Part shown: piece after piece, positions 26,211-34,856 of the stretch | How the letters are laid out: each line of letters starts with the position of its first letter | Numbering within the stretch: position 1 is the first letter of the stretch | Source of the DNA: an uncultured bacterium | Lineage (GTDB): Bacteria > Cyanobacteriota > Vampirovibrionia > Gastranaerophilales > Gastranaerophilaceae | Length of the DNA: 64,000 nt | NCBI GenBank assembly: GCA_905215335.1 | Contig: CAJMPQ010000001.1 | Span: 62,001 to 126,000 of the forward strand | Direction of reading: 5' to 3' | The notes under the pieces: generated by a model | What the model saw: only the letters and a program-made list of their open reading frames with translations | What the model was told of the DNA's origin: nothing | Database searches by the model: none | Program-made: the position numbers and the translations under genes

Positions 26211-27065
26211 TTAAAAAGGGATATCCGATACACATTCGCCTTTTAAATATTCAACAACTTCTTCGTTTGCTCTCACTGATGCAAGTTGTATGGCTTCACC
26301 TTTTTTATACAAATTTTTAATTCTATTAAAATTTTCTTTGTATGAATTTGAATAAATTTCTTTTAAAGATAAATCCTTTTGAATAGCTCTTTTTACTAAT
26401 TCTCGATTAAAAGTCTTACTATCTACATTTGCAATTAAATAATTTTTATTGAGAGCTTTCTCTAAATGATTTCTTTCTTCATTATTCAAATCTTCCAATT
26501 CTATCATATTAATTTTATCTTCTTTGCTAGCTATAATTTCTGATTTTTTTGAAATATAATTTTTTAATTGTTGCAATTTTTTTTGTTGTTCAGGTTTTGT
26601 AATTTTCTGTCCTACATTTTCAATTTCATTTAATAATATTTCAGAATCACCTTCCAAAATCTTTTTTTGTATTTGAGATGAAATCAAAGACATAATTTCA
26701 GAATTGTCTCTTGGATTTTGTATAGAATAAGATACAATTGATGCTGAAAATTTATTTTTTTCACGTTCCGAAGTAATAATCCATAAAAAATCCTCATCAT
26801 CCAATAAAGGTTTAATTTTAGAATTAATATCCTCTAATAGTTTATTTGTACTCTCAATGATTTGAGATTTTGCTGAATCTTTTAAAATAGTCATTTCTTT
26901 CATTCTTTTTAAAATATCTAAATGACTATCTAATAATGATTGTGCAACATTTTTTCCACTAAAAGATACTACATCTTTTTGCATATAATTATTTACACTA
27001 AAATTATTATGTGTATTATTTTTCGCTAATATTGGTGAAGCAATAGTTATAGGTAATATTCTCAT
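26211..27065 (-). CDS. Lineage protein with SFSGK motif and coiled coils
   Basis: A 284-aa protein of unknown function. The leader is longer than usual (MRILPITIASPI) with VVSFSGKNVAQS at residues ~32-43. Most of the body is predicted helical/coiled coil by composition (many E/K/I/L heptad-like runs), and there is no transmembrane segment. AAGGAGAT precedes the ATG. It is upstream of, and probably co-transcribed with, the ATA-start coiled-coil gene. Confidence 0.68.
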   Translation of the reverse strand: MRILPITIASPILAKNNTHNNFSVNNYMQKDVVSFSGKNVAQSLLDSHLDILKRMKEMTILKDSAKSQIIESTNKLLEDINSKIKPLLDDEDFLWIITSEREKNKFSASIVSYSIQNPRDNSEIMSLISSQIQKKILEGDSEILLNEIENVGQKITKPEQQKKLQQLKNYISKKSEIIASKEDKINMIELEDLNNEERNHLEKALNKNYLIANVDSKTFNRELVKRAIQKDLSLKEIYSNSYKENFNRIKNLYKKGEAIQLASVRANEEVVEYLKGECVSDIPF

Positions 27066-27180
27066 CTAATATCTCCTTAGAGCTGTTATGCTCATAGCAT
27101 AGCATAAAACTGTATGTAATAAGAAAGACTGTAAAAAATAAATTTGCTATAATTGCAATAATTTGTTATTTAAATATAGC

Positions 27181-27956
27181 TCAAAAAATTTCCGTCAAAG
27201 AACCTCTATAACCTACCGTCAATGCATACTCACAGTAAGGATAATCAAAACCTTCTTTAGCCATTCCTAACTTTCACCAGAATTCACATTAGGGATATAT
27301 AATATAGTTTTTTGTCTGTATCTAAAATTTAGTTAATTGCACTTAGATATTTCCATTGATAAAATGATACCCTATACCAAGTGCTTTTAGATAATTATAA
27401 CCATTTAATTGAACATAATAGTATTTAGTCATTATAGAATGCAACAAGTTCCCTAATTTACTACTATCTTTATCAGCTAATCCATGGTAAAACTCATCAA
27501 TAGCAAGCAAATAATCCTTAAAATTATTCTATTCAATTTCTTCATAAGTATACCTTAATGTCGCAGTGTACAAATTAAAATCTTTGAGTCACTATCTAAA
27601 AACTTAGAGAACAAAGTTTCTTTTGATTCATCACTTCCTACTGTGCATAAATTATATTTATCTTCTGGATTTAATCTTCAAAGAAGCCGTTTTCTTTCAA
27701 GTTTATTTTTTGAAAATATGCCCTAATAGATATTCTGGTACAGTAATAATAGCTTTTTTATTCCTTAATGAGCTAACTTATCAAGAGTGATAAACATCAA
27801 TGCTATAGATTTCCCAGAAGCTGGAGGAGCATTTATAAGAAGACATTTTGAAATATGAGAAGCAAATACCTTTTCTTGCATTTCTAGCATACCATATTGG
27901 TTAGTCTTTGTGCTTTTGCCAGTTCTTGCATATGTTACATCTATTATATTAGGCAT
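27181..27956 (-). pseudogene. Eroded DEAD/DEAH helicase gene
   Basis: Only fragments remain, in changing frames. From 27956 the start reads MPNIIDVTYARTGKSTK, then LLINAPPASGKS, a Walker A, and breaks off near 27765. Further pieces on the same strand are LLAIDEFYHGLADKDSSKLG (~27510, a DE-x-H motif II), YVQLNGYNYLKALGIGYHF (~27400) and YCEYALTVGYRGSLTEI (27181-27250, motif VI). Known helicases of this type carry all these blocks in one protein of many hundred residues. Multiple stops, frameshifts and large internal deletions show it is dead. It overlaps the stop of the AIPR gene, so it was once its operon partner. Confidence 0.8.
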
Positions 27957-29610
27957 TATTTTCCACAAATTCTGATAATTCTTGAAGCTTATTTTTTATT
28001 TGTATTGTAGATTTTTCTGATTTGAAGAAATTATGATTAGAATAATTTGCATCTTCTTCTTTTTGTTTTTCAACGATTTCATTTAATATATTTAATGCAT
28101 TATCATAAGTTTCTACAAGTAATTCTTCATTATAAATATCTTTTAAACTTGGATTTAATAACCCTATTAAAAATAATAAAGATAAACTTGAATGTTTCAA
28201 ATGTATAATGTCCGTATGCTCTTTATTCTTATTTTTTATAATCTGATTTATCTTAAATGTATTCAATAATTTTTTATGAATATTTGGCGTATTGTAAACA
28301 TCATCATAATAATCTTCAATTAATTTGCTTATACTAATTTTAGCTTTATGTGGAATTTCCATATATAATGAACAATAAAGTTGAAGTAATGTATCAGAAT
28401 TAATTGATAAAGGAAGTTTTTCTTCTTCAATATCCCTATTTATTAACAATGAAATATGATTCTCATAGAAAAATTCTTTTATTTTTCTTAGGTTACTATT
28501 AGTACTTTTTAAATCATACATTGTTATTTTATTTTGAGTATTTGTACCTTGAACGATTTCTGTTATTTGTTCAGGTGCAGTTGTTTGATATATTCTAGCA
28601 ATTATACTCGCGTCATATAGTGGTGTTAATTTTTCTTCATCACCGTTACATTTTAAATAATGATTATATATTGTTTTTGTTGTTTGTCCCCCATTTACAA
28701 TATACGGATGTGTAATTTCGAGCTCTTTTCTGCCTGACATTGTTTTTACTTCGAAACGTTCGCATACAATAGATAATCCATTATTTTTATACCAAAACAT
28801 ACCTGGATCATCTATTAAACTATTATAAATATTCTGATTTATTTTACTTTTAATTAACTTTCTAACATTTTTTTCTAATATCACATCACCAGTTTTTTCA
28901 TATAAACAAGCTATATCAAAGGCACTAAAACTTACAATACAAGTATTAATTCCATTATTTAATTGAATATAGTTTTTATCTATAGGTATGACAATTTTAT
29001 CAATAGGGGTGTCTTTTTTCCCGATCATAAAATCATAATCACACAATACATCTATTTTTTTTACAATGCTATTTTCTTCTTGAAAAGTTTTGAGAGTATT
29101 TTTTTCTTGTTCGTTAATATTAGCACCATTAGTTGCTAAAAATAAATTTAAGTGTATATTATTTAACTCGGTATTTTTAGAAATATCCCATAACATATTA
29201 AGTTGTTGTTTTAGATTTGGATTTATAGATATATTAGATATATCTTTATCTATAATTATTGTTTTTACTTTTCTTAAGAATAAATCTACTTCATTTTCTC
29301 CAATGGTGGAAGTTAAATTAGCTCCAGTTTTATATTTACACTGAAATACATTAATATTAATTTCATCTTCGGAATTGTTATCAATATGCAAAATATCAAT
29401 TGAATTATCTTGTCCGCCTTCTGTAACATTACTTATTATTTCTTCAATATTGTAATTCCCAAGAAATCTTTGTAATACATATACAACAAAAGCAAAAGAT
29501 GTTTTTTGTGCATTTGGTATATTTCGTTCTTCATATATCCCAAGTTCTTCTAATTCTGTTTGAACTTTTCGTAATCGAGCAGTTAAAATATCGTTTTCAA
29601 GTTTTTCCAT
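27949..29610 (-). CDS. AIPR-family (abortive infection phage resistance) protein
   Basis: A 553-aa protein that looks full length. The N-terminal third has a PD-(D/E)XK-like nuclease pattern: GGQDNSIDILHID, then NVFQCKYK (D...Q-x-K). The AIPR core follows with DDPGMFWYKNNGLSIVCERF and IVNGGQTTKTIYNHY. AIPR proteins are linked to phage resistance and restriction-like modules. AAAGGAGAATATT precedes the ATG. The gene lies 12 bp after a methyltransferase fragment and overlaps a helicase fragment, both inactivated, so this may be an orphaned component. Confidence 0.85.
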   Translation of the reverse strand: MEKLENDILTARLRKVQTELEELGIYEERNIPNAQKTSFAFVVYVLQRFLGNYNIEEIISNVTEGGQDNSIDILHIDNNSEDEININVFQCKYKTGANLTSTIGENEVDLFLRKVKTIIIDKDISNISINPNLKQQLNMLWDISKNTELNNIHLNLFLATNGANINEQEKNTLKTFQEENSIVKKIDVLCDYDFMIGKKDTPIDKIVIPIDKNYIQLNNGINTCIVSFSAFDIACLYEKTGDVILEKNVRKLIKSKINQNIYNSLIDDPGMFWYKNNGLSIVCERFEVKTMSGRKELEITHPYIVNGGQTTKTIYNHYLKCNGDEEKLTPLYDASIIARIYQTTAPEQITEIVQGTNTQNKITMYDLKSTNSNLRKIKEFFYENHISLLINRDIEEEKLPLSINSDTLLQLYCSLYMEIPHKAKISISKLIEDYYDDVYNTPNIHKKLLNTFKINQIIKNKNKEHTDIIHLKHSSLSLLFLIGLLNPSLKDIYNEELLVETYDNALNILNEIVEKQKEEDANYSNHNFFKSEKSTIQIKNKLQELSEFVENNA

Positions 29611-29622
29611 TAATATTCTCCT

Positions 29623-30437
29623 TTATAATAAACTTAGTTGTTCTTCTGAGCTTAGTTTTTTGTCTTGATTTGTCATTATTTCATAGCATTTGAAAAGATA
29701 TTCCAATCGTCTTTCTTCACTTTCAAACGGTGTAGAACGATAGCATTTTTCTATTACTATATCAAGACTATGATGAGCTTCTTTTAACCTTTGTGGCATT
29801 TTATCAGGATCATATAGTTCTGCCATTGTTTTATCAGAATATTTTTCTCTTTCTGCAAGAATATTATTAATATAATATTCAATATTTTTCTTTTGTTGTC
29901 TGTAATATCAGAAAAAAGAAATGTGTTGTAGCATAATTCTGCTAAATATCTTAATCGAGTCTCAGGTTTTCCTGCAACAGCACTAACCCATACCATATGC
30001 ATTCTCGAAGTAACAACACCAAAGCCCCAAGGCTCAGCATAATATATAGCTAATGCAGGATTTGTAATACTAGAATCTTGATTAAGAATGTAATTCCTTC
30101 GCTCAGATGACGTTGACGGAATAATTATCACACGATTTTTATGTTCTTTAATATTATAATTTTTTGCAGAATTATAACATTTGAAATCATTACTATAAGT
30201 TCCATCCGGGAAAAATTTTTCATTTTCGTTCAGCACAACAGGCTGATTATTATCTTGTTGGCTAAAATTCAGTTCAATAAATTTCCCTTTAGCATAAGTA
30301 CTACAATCACAAAATACTGCTGTTATAATTAAAAATAACAGTAATATTCCAAATCTTTTACTTAATGATAAACATATCTTTTTCAATAAAATACCAACTC
30401 CTTGAGTATAAAATATCACTAGATATATTTTTGTCAA
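29623..30437 (-). pseudogene. Frameshifted DNA methyltransferase C-terminal fragment fused to an exported-protein N terminus
   Basis: The 3' part is the end of a large adenine-type DNA methyltransferase: NRVIIIPSTSSERRNYIL, then VVTSRMHMVWVSAVAGKPET and, after a one-base frameshift in a T/A homopolymer at about 29884-29894, LYDPDKMPQRLKEAHHSLD and CYRSTPFESEERRLEYLF. Only about the last 180 of many hundred residues remain. The 5' part, in frame, is unrelated: a hydrophobic signal-like segment (FGILLLFLIITAVF) and a short secreted-looking stretch. This looks like a recombination product. A possible TTG start lies near 30404 behind AAGGAG. Confidence 0.75.
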
Positions 30438-31135
30438 TTAGCCACTCTGGTATATTGAACATTGAATATTTTCATCTCCTCTATTCAAAAATAAGTTTTT
30501 CAAAGTGGAAAATATTTTGTAACACATAAAATGTCCCGTTAAATTACAATAAGCTTGCATTCACAAAAATCTATTTTGAGACTTTTTTGAATTTTCGGTG
30601 TAGATTTTAATAAATTAATTCTCAAAATAACAGATTAATAAAAGGAAAAATTTATTCCATTTTATCATCCTATGTCAAGTATTACTCCCTTTTCTAGTAA
30701 TTTCAAGTATTTGTGTTGATGTTGAATACTTAAGGTATAAAATTTAATTTGTACTTAATATTTTACTAAATATAGTCTGTATAAATGTGAATGAATCTAT
30801 TTAAAATAATAATATAGATGATAATAGTTGATTTTGATAAATTTGAAATAATAGAGAATGAATTATAAATAGAAGGAGATAATAAAATAATGGTTATTAT
30901 AGATCTTTAAGCATATTTATATGATGATAATTTGAATTCGTTTATTTGAGCTTTAGAATACATTGTAAGAACAAAATATAATATTTAAATTTGTCAAAAA
31001 AGACATGAATTAAAAAAAATAATTTATATGCAATTTTTTTAATAAAATTATAACTCTGTTTGATATAGTATTAAAGGAACAAAAAGAATTTGAGTATATA
31101 TTAAAAGTTGTTTAACTGGTCTAATTGCTCAATAA
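30438..31135. other. Gene-free AT-rich stretch with decayed coding traces
   Basis: About 700 bp without a supportable gene. A GAAGGAG site at ~30872 followed by an ATG at ~30891 opens a frame that stops after six codons and continues with further stops, suggesting a dead gene. No tRNA, hairpin terminator or repeat was recognised. Confidence 0.5.
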
Positions 31136-32115
31136 TTTACAAATTTACAGAATATTAAAAAATCCTTATACCGTTATAATACATTGAGTGAAAATGATTA
31201 TCAAAAAGATGCAGAGGCAGAAAAATCGAATATTGAAAATACCGTATTAAAAGGTGGAATAAGTTATAACAAATATGTTTGGCATTCGGAAAATGGGGAA
31301 CAGACTTGTGATGTTTGTAAATCATTAGATGGGAGAGTTTTTGATTTTTATGATGAAATACCTGAACGACCTCATCCAAATTGCAGATGCACAGTTGAAA
31401 TTGTCGAGGATAATCGCAACCCAAAAACACAAACTTCTAATGATAATGAAGAGCCATGTGATACAATAAATGAAATTGAATTTATAATTAGTGAGATTGA
31501 AAAAAATATAAATGAAACTGAAACACTTTTATCTGAAGTAGAAACAAATGTACAAGATTTAGAAAAAGATGTATTAAGAGTGCAGAATTTAATACAAGAT
31601 GCAAACAATACCCTAGAAAATTTAAGTGAAGAGTATGGAAAACACTTACTTTGGTGCGAAAATAATGTTGATAATGATTATGCATATATGTATGCTAAAA
31701 GAGCCGAATGGCAAACATTATTGCATGATGTTTTAGGTTTGTTAAATCCTATTGGAGCATTTTTTAACACACTAAAAATCTTTGTATCAAATTATATAGA
31801 ACTTTTATATCATGCATATCATTTAAAAGAATTTGAAATGGATAAATACTATCACTCAAAAGCAAATTGTGAAGCTACACAAGAAATGGGTATTTTGGGT
31901 GAAAATATGCAATGTTTTTGAGTGATCAAAAAGAAAAATTCGATCAATGGCATAATATGTATGCCAGATCTCACAAAGTAACTATTGAAGAAGCTATTGC
32001 GGATTCTGAAAGAGATCAAGTAGCAAACAAGTTAGGACGAGAAAGAGGGCGTAAATACCCATATTGTGATTGTTCAATACTTATGCATGATTTGTTGCCT
32101 GATTATAAAAAATAA
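31136..32115 (+). pseudogene. Relic of a phage MuF-type head protein/toxin, 5'-truncated and frameshifted
   Basis: The frame is open from 31136 without an ATG. It encodes the C-terminal part of a phage minor-head (SPP1 gp7/MuF) protein: YVWHSENGEQTCDVCKSLDG, then PHPNCRC, the typical zinc-like Cys/His block. A long coiled coil and a membrane-like segment follow, then KANCEATQEMG. The frame stops at 31921; sliding back one base at TTTTT (31915-31919) continues through FLSDQKEKFDQWHNM and DSERDQVANKLG to 32115. A TTG at 31184 could start a shortened protein. Phage structural neighbours are absent. The tail resembles polymorphic toxin C termini, but I cannot name it. Confidence 0.65.
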
Positions 32116-32559
32116 TAAGTGCTATAGCAATGGATGAGAAATATAAAGAACAAAATAAATAATAAAAATAAAGATGCATATTAATATTATAAAAATATTG
32201 GCTCTTATAAAAACTGGTAACCACATACTTATTAATGTGATTATTGATAATATTCTAAAATTTATAGAATCATTAATCATAAAATATTCAGTATTAGATA
32301 ATATTGAAATAATTATCCCTGTGAAAAATATTGCAAATACTACATTTATTGTTTTATAAATTAAGTTCATATTTATATTATAAAACATATTTAGTACAAA
32401 TTTTCAATAATATCTCTATTTTTATTATTTTGTATGTTTTTACAGATTTTTATATTCAATCTGCACCTTTAAAATTTCAAAAAGAGAATTTAGGAGATAT
32501 TTTAATAAAAATTAGTAAAAATTAAGCTTAAAAAATTCTCTAAATAAAATTACATATCG
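32116..32559. other. AT-rich stretch, possible small membrane protein on the minus strand
   Basis: No well-supported gene. A minus-strand frame at 32122-32370 encodes about 82 residues with three hydrophobic segments (NVVFAIFFTGIIISIL, RILSIITLISMWLPVF, FIILICIFIFIIYF), but no ribosome site is seen. It could be an immunity-type membrane protein next to the toxin-like relic or chance in a T-rich region. Confidence 0.3.
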
Positions 32560-32586
32560 AAAAACCGCCTACACTTGGCGGTTTTT
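32560..32586 (-). terminator. Terminator downstream of tRNA-Ser
   Basis: A 10-bp stem (AAAAACCGCC with GGCGGTTTTT, 7-nt loop) has T runs on both sides and can work in both directions. It lies 44 bp beyond the 3' end of the minus-strand tRNA. Confidence 0.85.
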
Positions 32587-32629
32587 CAAACTTATATCTT
32601 TACTAATTCCTAATCTTTATACTAAAAAA

Positions 32630-32718
32630 CGGAGAAAGTGGGATTTGAACCCACGGTGCAGATAACTCCACACAACACCTTAGCAGGGTGCCGCCTTAAG
32701 CCACTCGGCCATTTCTCC
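32630..32718 (-). tRNA. tRNA-Ser(GCT)
   Basis: The minus strand folds as an 89-nt class II tRNA: acceptor GGAGAAA/TTTCTCC with discriminator G, D arm with GCCGAGTGGCTTAAGGC, anticodon loop CTGCTAA (GCT), a long variable arm and T arm GGTTCAAATCC. The long variable arm and anticodon identify serine, reading AGC/AGU. CCA is not encoded. Confidence 0.95.
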
Positions 32719-32840
32719 AAGGCTGTAATCTCCTTACTTAACGATTACATATTTCATTGTACCATAAACATCTTTTTTTGAAAAGATATTTAAAAAAAAA
32801 TTTTTATAAGTTATAATACTCTTAAATAAGAGAGGTATTT

Positions 32841-33356
32841 ATGATTGAAATGAAAGTGATGGGTATCGCTTTAGATACTCGAACAGGATCCCCAATTGTT
32901 GTTCTACACGACACTGATAACAGACGTGCTCTTCCTATTTGGATTGGCTCTGCTGAAGCTAGTTCTATTATTCGTAAAATAGAAAACCTTGCTGTAAGCC
33001 GTCCTATGACTCACGATTTAATTATTAGTATTATTGACAAAGTTGGATATAAAATTACTAAAGTTGAAATTAATGACGTAGAAAAAGAAACTTACTTTGC
33101 AACTATATTTTTAGAAGATGAAAATGGCAAAGAAATTCAAATCGATTCCAGACCATCTGATGCTATTGCAGTCGCTATTAGAATTGATGCGCCTATATAT
33201 GTTACTGCAAATGTTTTATCTAACGGTTCTGTTTCTACAGATAGCGCTAAAGATGCTCAAGAAGCTGAAGAATTTAAAAACTTTGTTCAAAGTATCAAAC
33301 CTTCTGATTTTGCAAAACTGATGAAAGATAACGATCATCACGAAAGCGACCAGTAA
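32841..33356 (+). CDS. Bifunctional nuclease (BFN/DUF151) family protein
   Basis: A 171-aa protein. MKVMGIALDTRTGSPIVVL, LPIWIGSAEASSI and the conserved IDSRPSDAIAVAIRIDAPIY are the BFN/DUF151 hallmarks (S-R-P-S-D-A-I-A). Members occur in cyanobacteria, plants and Thermotoga, and some have reported nuclease activity; the physiological role in bacteria is unclear. GAGAGG lies upstream. The stop overlaps the ATG of the next gene (TAATG). Confidence 0.88.
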   Translation: MIEMKVMGIALDTRTGSPIVVLHDTDNRRALPIWIGSAEASSIIRKIENLAVSRPMTHDLIISIIDKVGYKITKVEINDVEKETYFATIFLEDENGKEIQIDSRPSDAIAVAIRIDAPIYVTANVLSNGSVSTDSAKDAQEAEEFKNFVQSIKPSDFAKLMKDNDHHESDQ

Positions 33357-33715
33357 TGAATCAGAAAAATTTAATAGAAAAATGCAAAATCAATGAAGAT
33401 GCTATTGAAACTTATCCTTGGGCAGAAAAAGGCGATATTGAACATATAGTTATAAGACATAAGTCAAATAACAAATGGTTTGGATTAATATTTCATCTTA
33501 ATAACGAACTTTGCATTAATCTTAAAATTCCACCTGATTTAATACCGATACTAAAAGATCAATACAAAGCAGTAAAACCTGCTTGGCATATGAATAAAAA
33601 ACATTGGTGCACAGTTATTGTAAATGAAATTCAAGAAGAAGTTCTTGATAATCTTATAAGAATAAGTTTCGATATAACTACACCAAAAAGAAAACATCAT
33701 AAAGAGGATTGTTAA
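33356..33715 (+). CDS. MmcQ/YjbR family protein
   Basis: A 119-aa protein with the MmcQ/YjbR (cytidine-rich DNA-binding-like fold) pattern: AIETYPWAEKGD, then IRHKSNNKWFGLIFHL, INLKIPPDL and KPAWHMNKKHWCTVIV. Its role is not established in the family; DNA binding has been suggested from structure. It is translationally coupled to the BFN gene by a one-base overlap. A terminator hairpin overlaps its stop codon. Confidence 0.85.
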   Translation: MNQKNLIEKCKINEDAIETYPWAEKGDIEHIVIRHKSNNKWFGLIFHLNNELCINLKIPPDLIPILKDQYKAVKPAWHMNKKHWCTVIVNEIQEEVLDNLIRISFDITTPKRKHHKEDC

Positions 33716-33740
33716 TTATGTAACAATTCTCTTATTTTTT
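33704..33740 (+). terminator. Terminator of the BFN/MmcQ pair
   Basis: An 11-bp stem with one G-U pair (GAGGATTGTTA at 33704-33714 and TAACAATTCTC at 33721-33731) is followed by a T-rich run. The left arm includes the MmcQ-like gene stop codon. Confidence 0.75.
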
Positions 33741-33789
33741 GAAAATAATATTAAAAAATATACTTATTATCTACAGAGAGAGATTATAT

Positions 33790-33990
33790 ATGTTTAGCAA
33801 GATTAACGAAGTACAAAGACCTTACACATATGCGGTCCAACCTGTTCAGCTATTTGAAACTCAAAATTCACAAGCTGCACAAAAAAGTTCGTTTGATTTC
33901 TTAAACCAAACGAACAATTCTAACTTTAATTTATTCCACCCGAATGTATCAAATTCTAAAACCGGCAAAAAACTTGATTTAATAAGCTAA
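33790..33990 (+). CDS. Short hypothetical protein
   Basis: A 66-aa protein starting at the ATG at 33790 (AGAGAGAGA upstream); an earlier in-frame ATG at 33739 would add an unrelated basic stretch and has no ribosome site. Low-complexity, N/Q/S-rich, ending in KTGKKLDLIS. No domain recognised. Its stop abuts the stop of the convergent 33991 gene (TAATTA), the same zero-spacer arrangement as at 20439/20440. Confidence 0.5.
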   Translation: MFSKINEVQRPYTYAVQPVQLFETQNSQAAQKSSFDFLNQTNNSNFNLFHPNVSNSKTGKKLDLIS

Positions 33991-34230
33991 TTATGCAATC
34001 CAAGTTTTTTGTGGAGTTACGTAACCTGCTAAAAGCGGATTACCTTGAGCATCCCGAGTTGGAACGGTATCTACAACTTTTGGAGCTCTTTCATAAGGAA
34101 CTGATGCATATGATGCAGTTCTGAAGTTTGGATTTACTGCTCGAGTTGAAGTTGTTACCAAACCTTTTGATGCAGATACATTTCCTGCATTCAAATATGT
34201 TAATAAACTTTTTCCAAATTCAATACCCAT
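33991..34230 (-). CDS. Short hypothetical protein
   Basis: A 79-aa protein. The ATG at 34230 is preferred because GGGGA lies 6 nt upstream; the TTG 12 nt further out overlaps that site. It begins MGIEFGKSLLTYLNAGN and continues with a low-complexity S/T/V/P-rich region containing PYERAPKVVDTVPTRDAQG. It is probably cytoplasmic. No family recognised. Confidence 0.5.
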   Translation of the reverse strand: MGIEFGKSLLTYLNAGNVSASKGLVTTSTRAVNPNFRTASYASVPYERAPKVVDTVPTRDAQGNPLLAGYVTPQKTWIA

Positions 34231-34325
34231 ATTGATCCCCAATTTTTCCCTATATTTTATTTAAGTATATTTTTAGACAAAAATTGATTAATTTACAGGG
34301 TATTATTAAGTTATATTAAGTTAAA

Positions 34326-34487
34326 TTATAGTAAGAAAAAATTATTACTATAATTTGGCTTAAAAACCTTTCTATTAAAATTTATTTTCGGAGGTTGATA
34401 GGACATATACCTATCTTTTTTGTCTTTGAATTTAGACAAGCCAACAGCTGGTACTTCATCTTTGAAAAAAAACTTCAATAATTCCAT
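34326..34487 (-). CDS. Tiny conserved-looking protein (53 aa)
   Basis: An ATG at 34487 with GAAGGAAG 8 nt upstream opens a 53-codon frame ending at TAA 34328-34326. The product is basic (MELLKFFFKDEVPAVGLSKF, later YQPPKINFNRKVFKP). The ribosome site, absence of low complexity and coding-like composition support it. Its 5' region faces the divergent DUF1858 gene. Function unknown. Confidence 0.5.
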   Translation of the reverse strand: MELLKFFFKDEVPAVGLSKFKDKKDRYMSYQPPKINFNRKVFKPNYSNNFFLL

Positions 34488-34561
34488 AATATACACTTCC
34501 TTCATTTTTGTGTATAATGTTTTTAATGAGAATTAGGAAAAAGTCAAAAAGGAGATAAAGT

Positions 34562-34774
34562 ATGGCAGAAAAAGTTACAAAAGATATGAATATCTTAGAA
34601 ATCGCTCAAAAACACCCAGAAAGCATTGAAGTGTTCCATAGATATGGTTTAGGATGTCTTGGTTGCGCAGCTGCAAGATTTGAAAACCTAGAAGCTGGTG
34701 CTAAAGTTCACGGATATGATCCAGATGCTATGGTTGATGATATCAACAAATTAATTGAAGCTGTTGAAGGTTAA
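34562..34774 (+). CDS. DUF1858-domain protein
   Basis: A 70-aa protein that consists only of a DUF1858/ScdA N-terminal-like domain: VTKDMNILEIAQKHPESIEVF, then YGLGCLGCAAARFENLEAGAKVHG with the redox-type Cys-x2-Cys pair. In other bacteria the domain is found near hybrid-cluster or iron-sulfur repair proteins; a role in redox or Fe-S chemistry is inference. AAAAAGGAG precedes the ATG, a TATAAT lies at 34513-34518, and a terminator follows. Confidence 0.85.
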   Translation: MAEKVTKDMNILEIAQKHPESIEVFHRYGLGCLGCAAARFENLEAGAKVHGYDPDAMVDDINKLIEAVEG

Positions 34775-34799
34775 TAAGATATTATTAAATAATATAATT

Positions 34800-34833
34800 A
34801 AAAGGACTAACTATTTAAAAGTTAGTCCTTTTT
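34800..34833 (+). terminator. Terminator after the DUF1858 gene
   Basis: A 12-13-bp stem (AAAAGGACTAACT with AGTTAGTCCTTTT) and T tract lies 25 bp after the stop. It may also serve the convergent gene at 34857. Confidence 0.9.
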
Positions 34834-34856
34834 TATATTAATAGGTTGAAAAGATT

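Noticed and set aside
27765..27968. A separate 67-aa protein with a Walker A motif
   Set aside because: It is only the first piece of the broken helicase; further helicase motifs follow in other frames downstream.
31184..31921. An intact 245-aa protein starting at TTG
   Set aside because: The frame is open and coding-like upstream of the TTG, no ribosome site is seen, and the tail continues after a frameshift. A truncated relic is the better reading.
32331..32525. Plus-strand 64-codon hydrophobic frame
   Set aside because: No ribosome site, T/A-rich composition and overlap with an opposite frame of similar quality; not supportable as a gene.
34397..34421. GATAGG/CCTATC hairpin followed by TTTTTT, looking like a terminator for an orphan small RNA on the plus strand
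   Set aside because: It lies inside the 53-aa minus-strand gene, the stem is only 6 bp, and no plus-strand promoter or gene precedes it.
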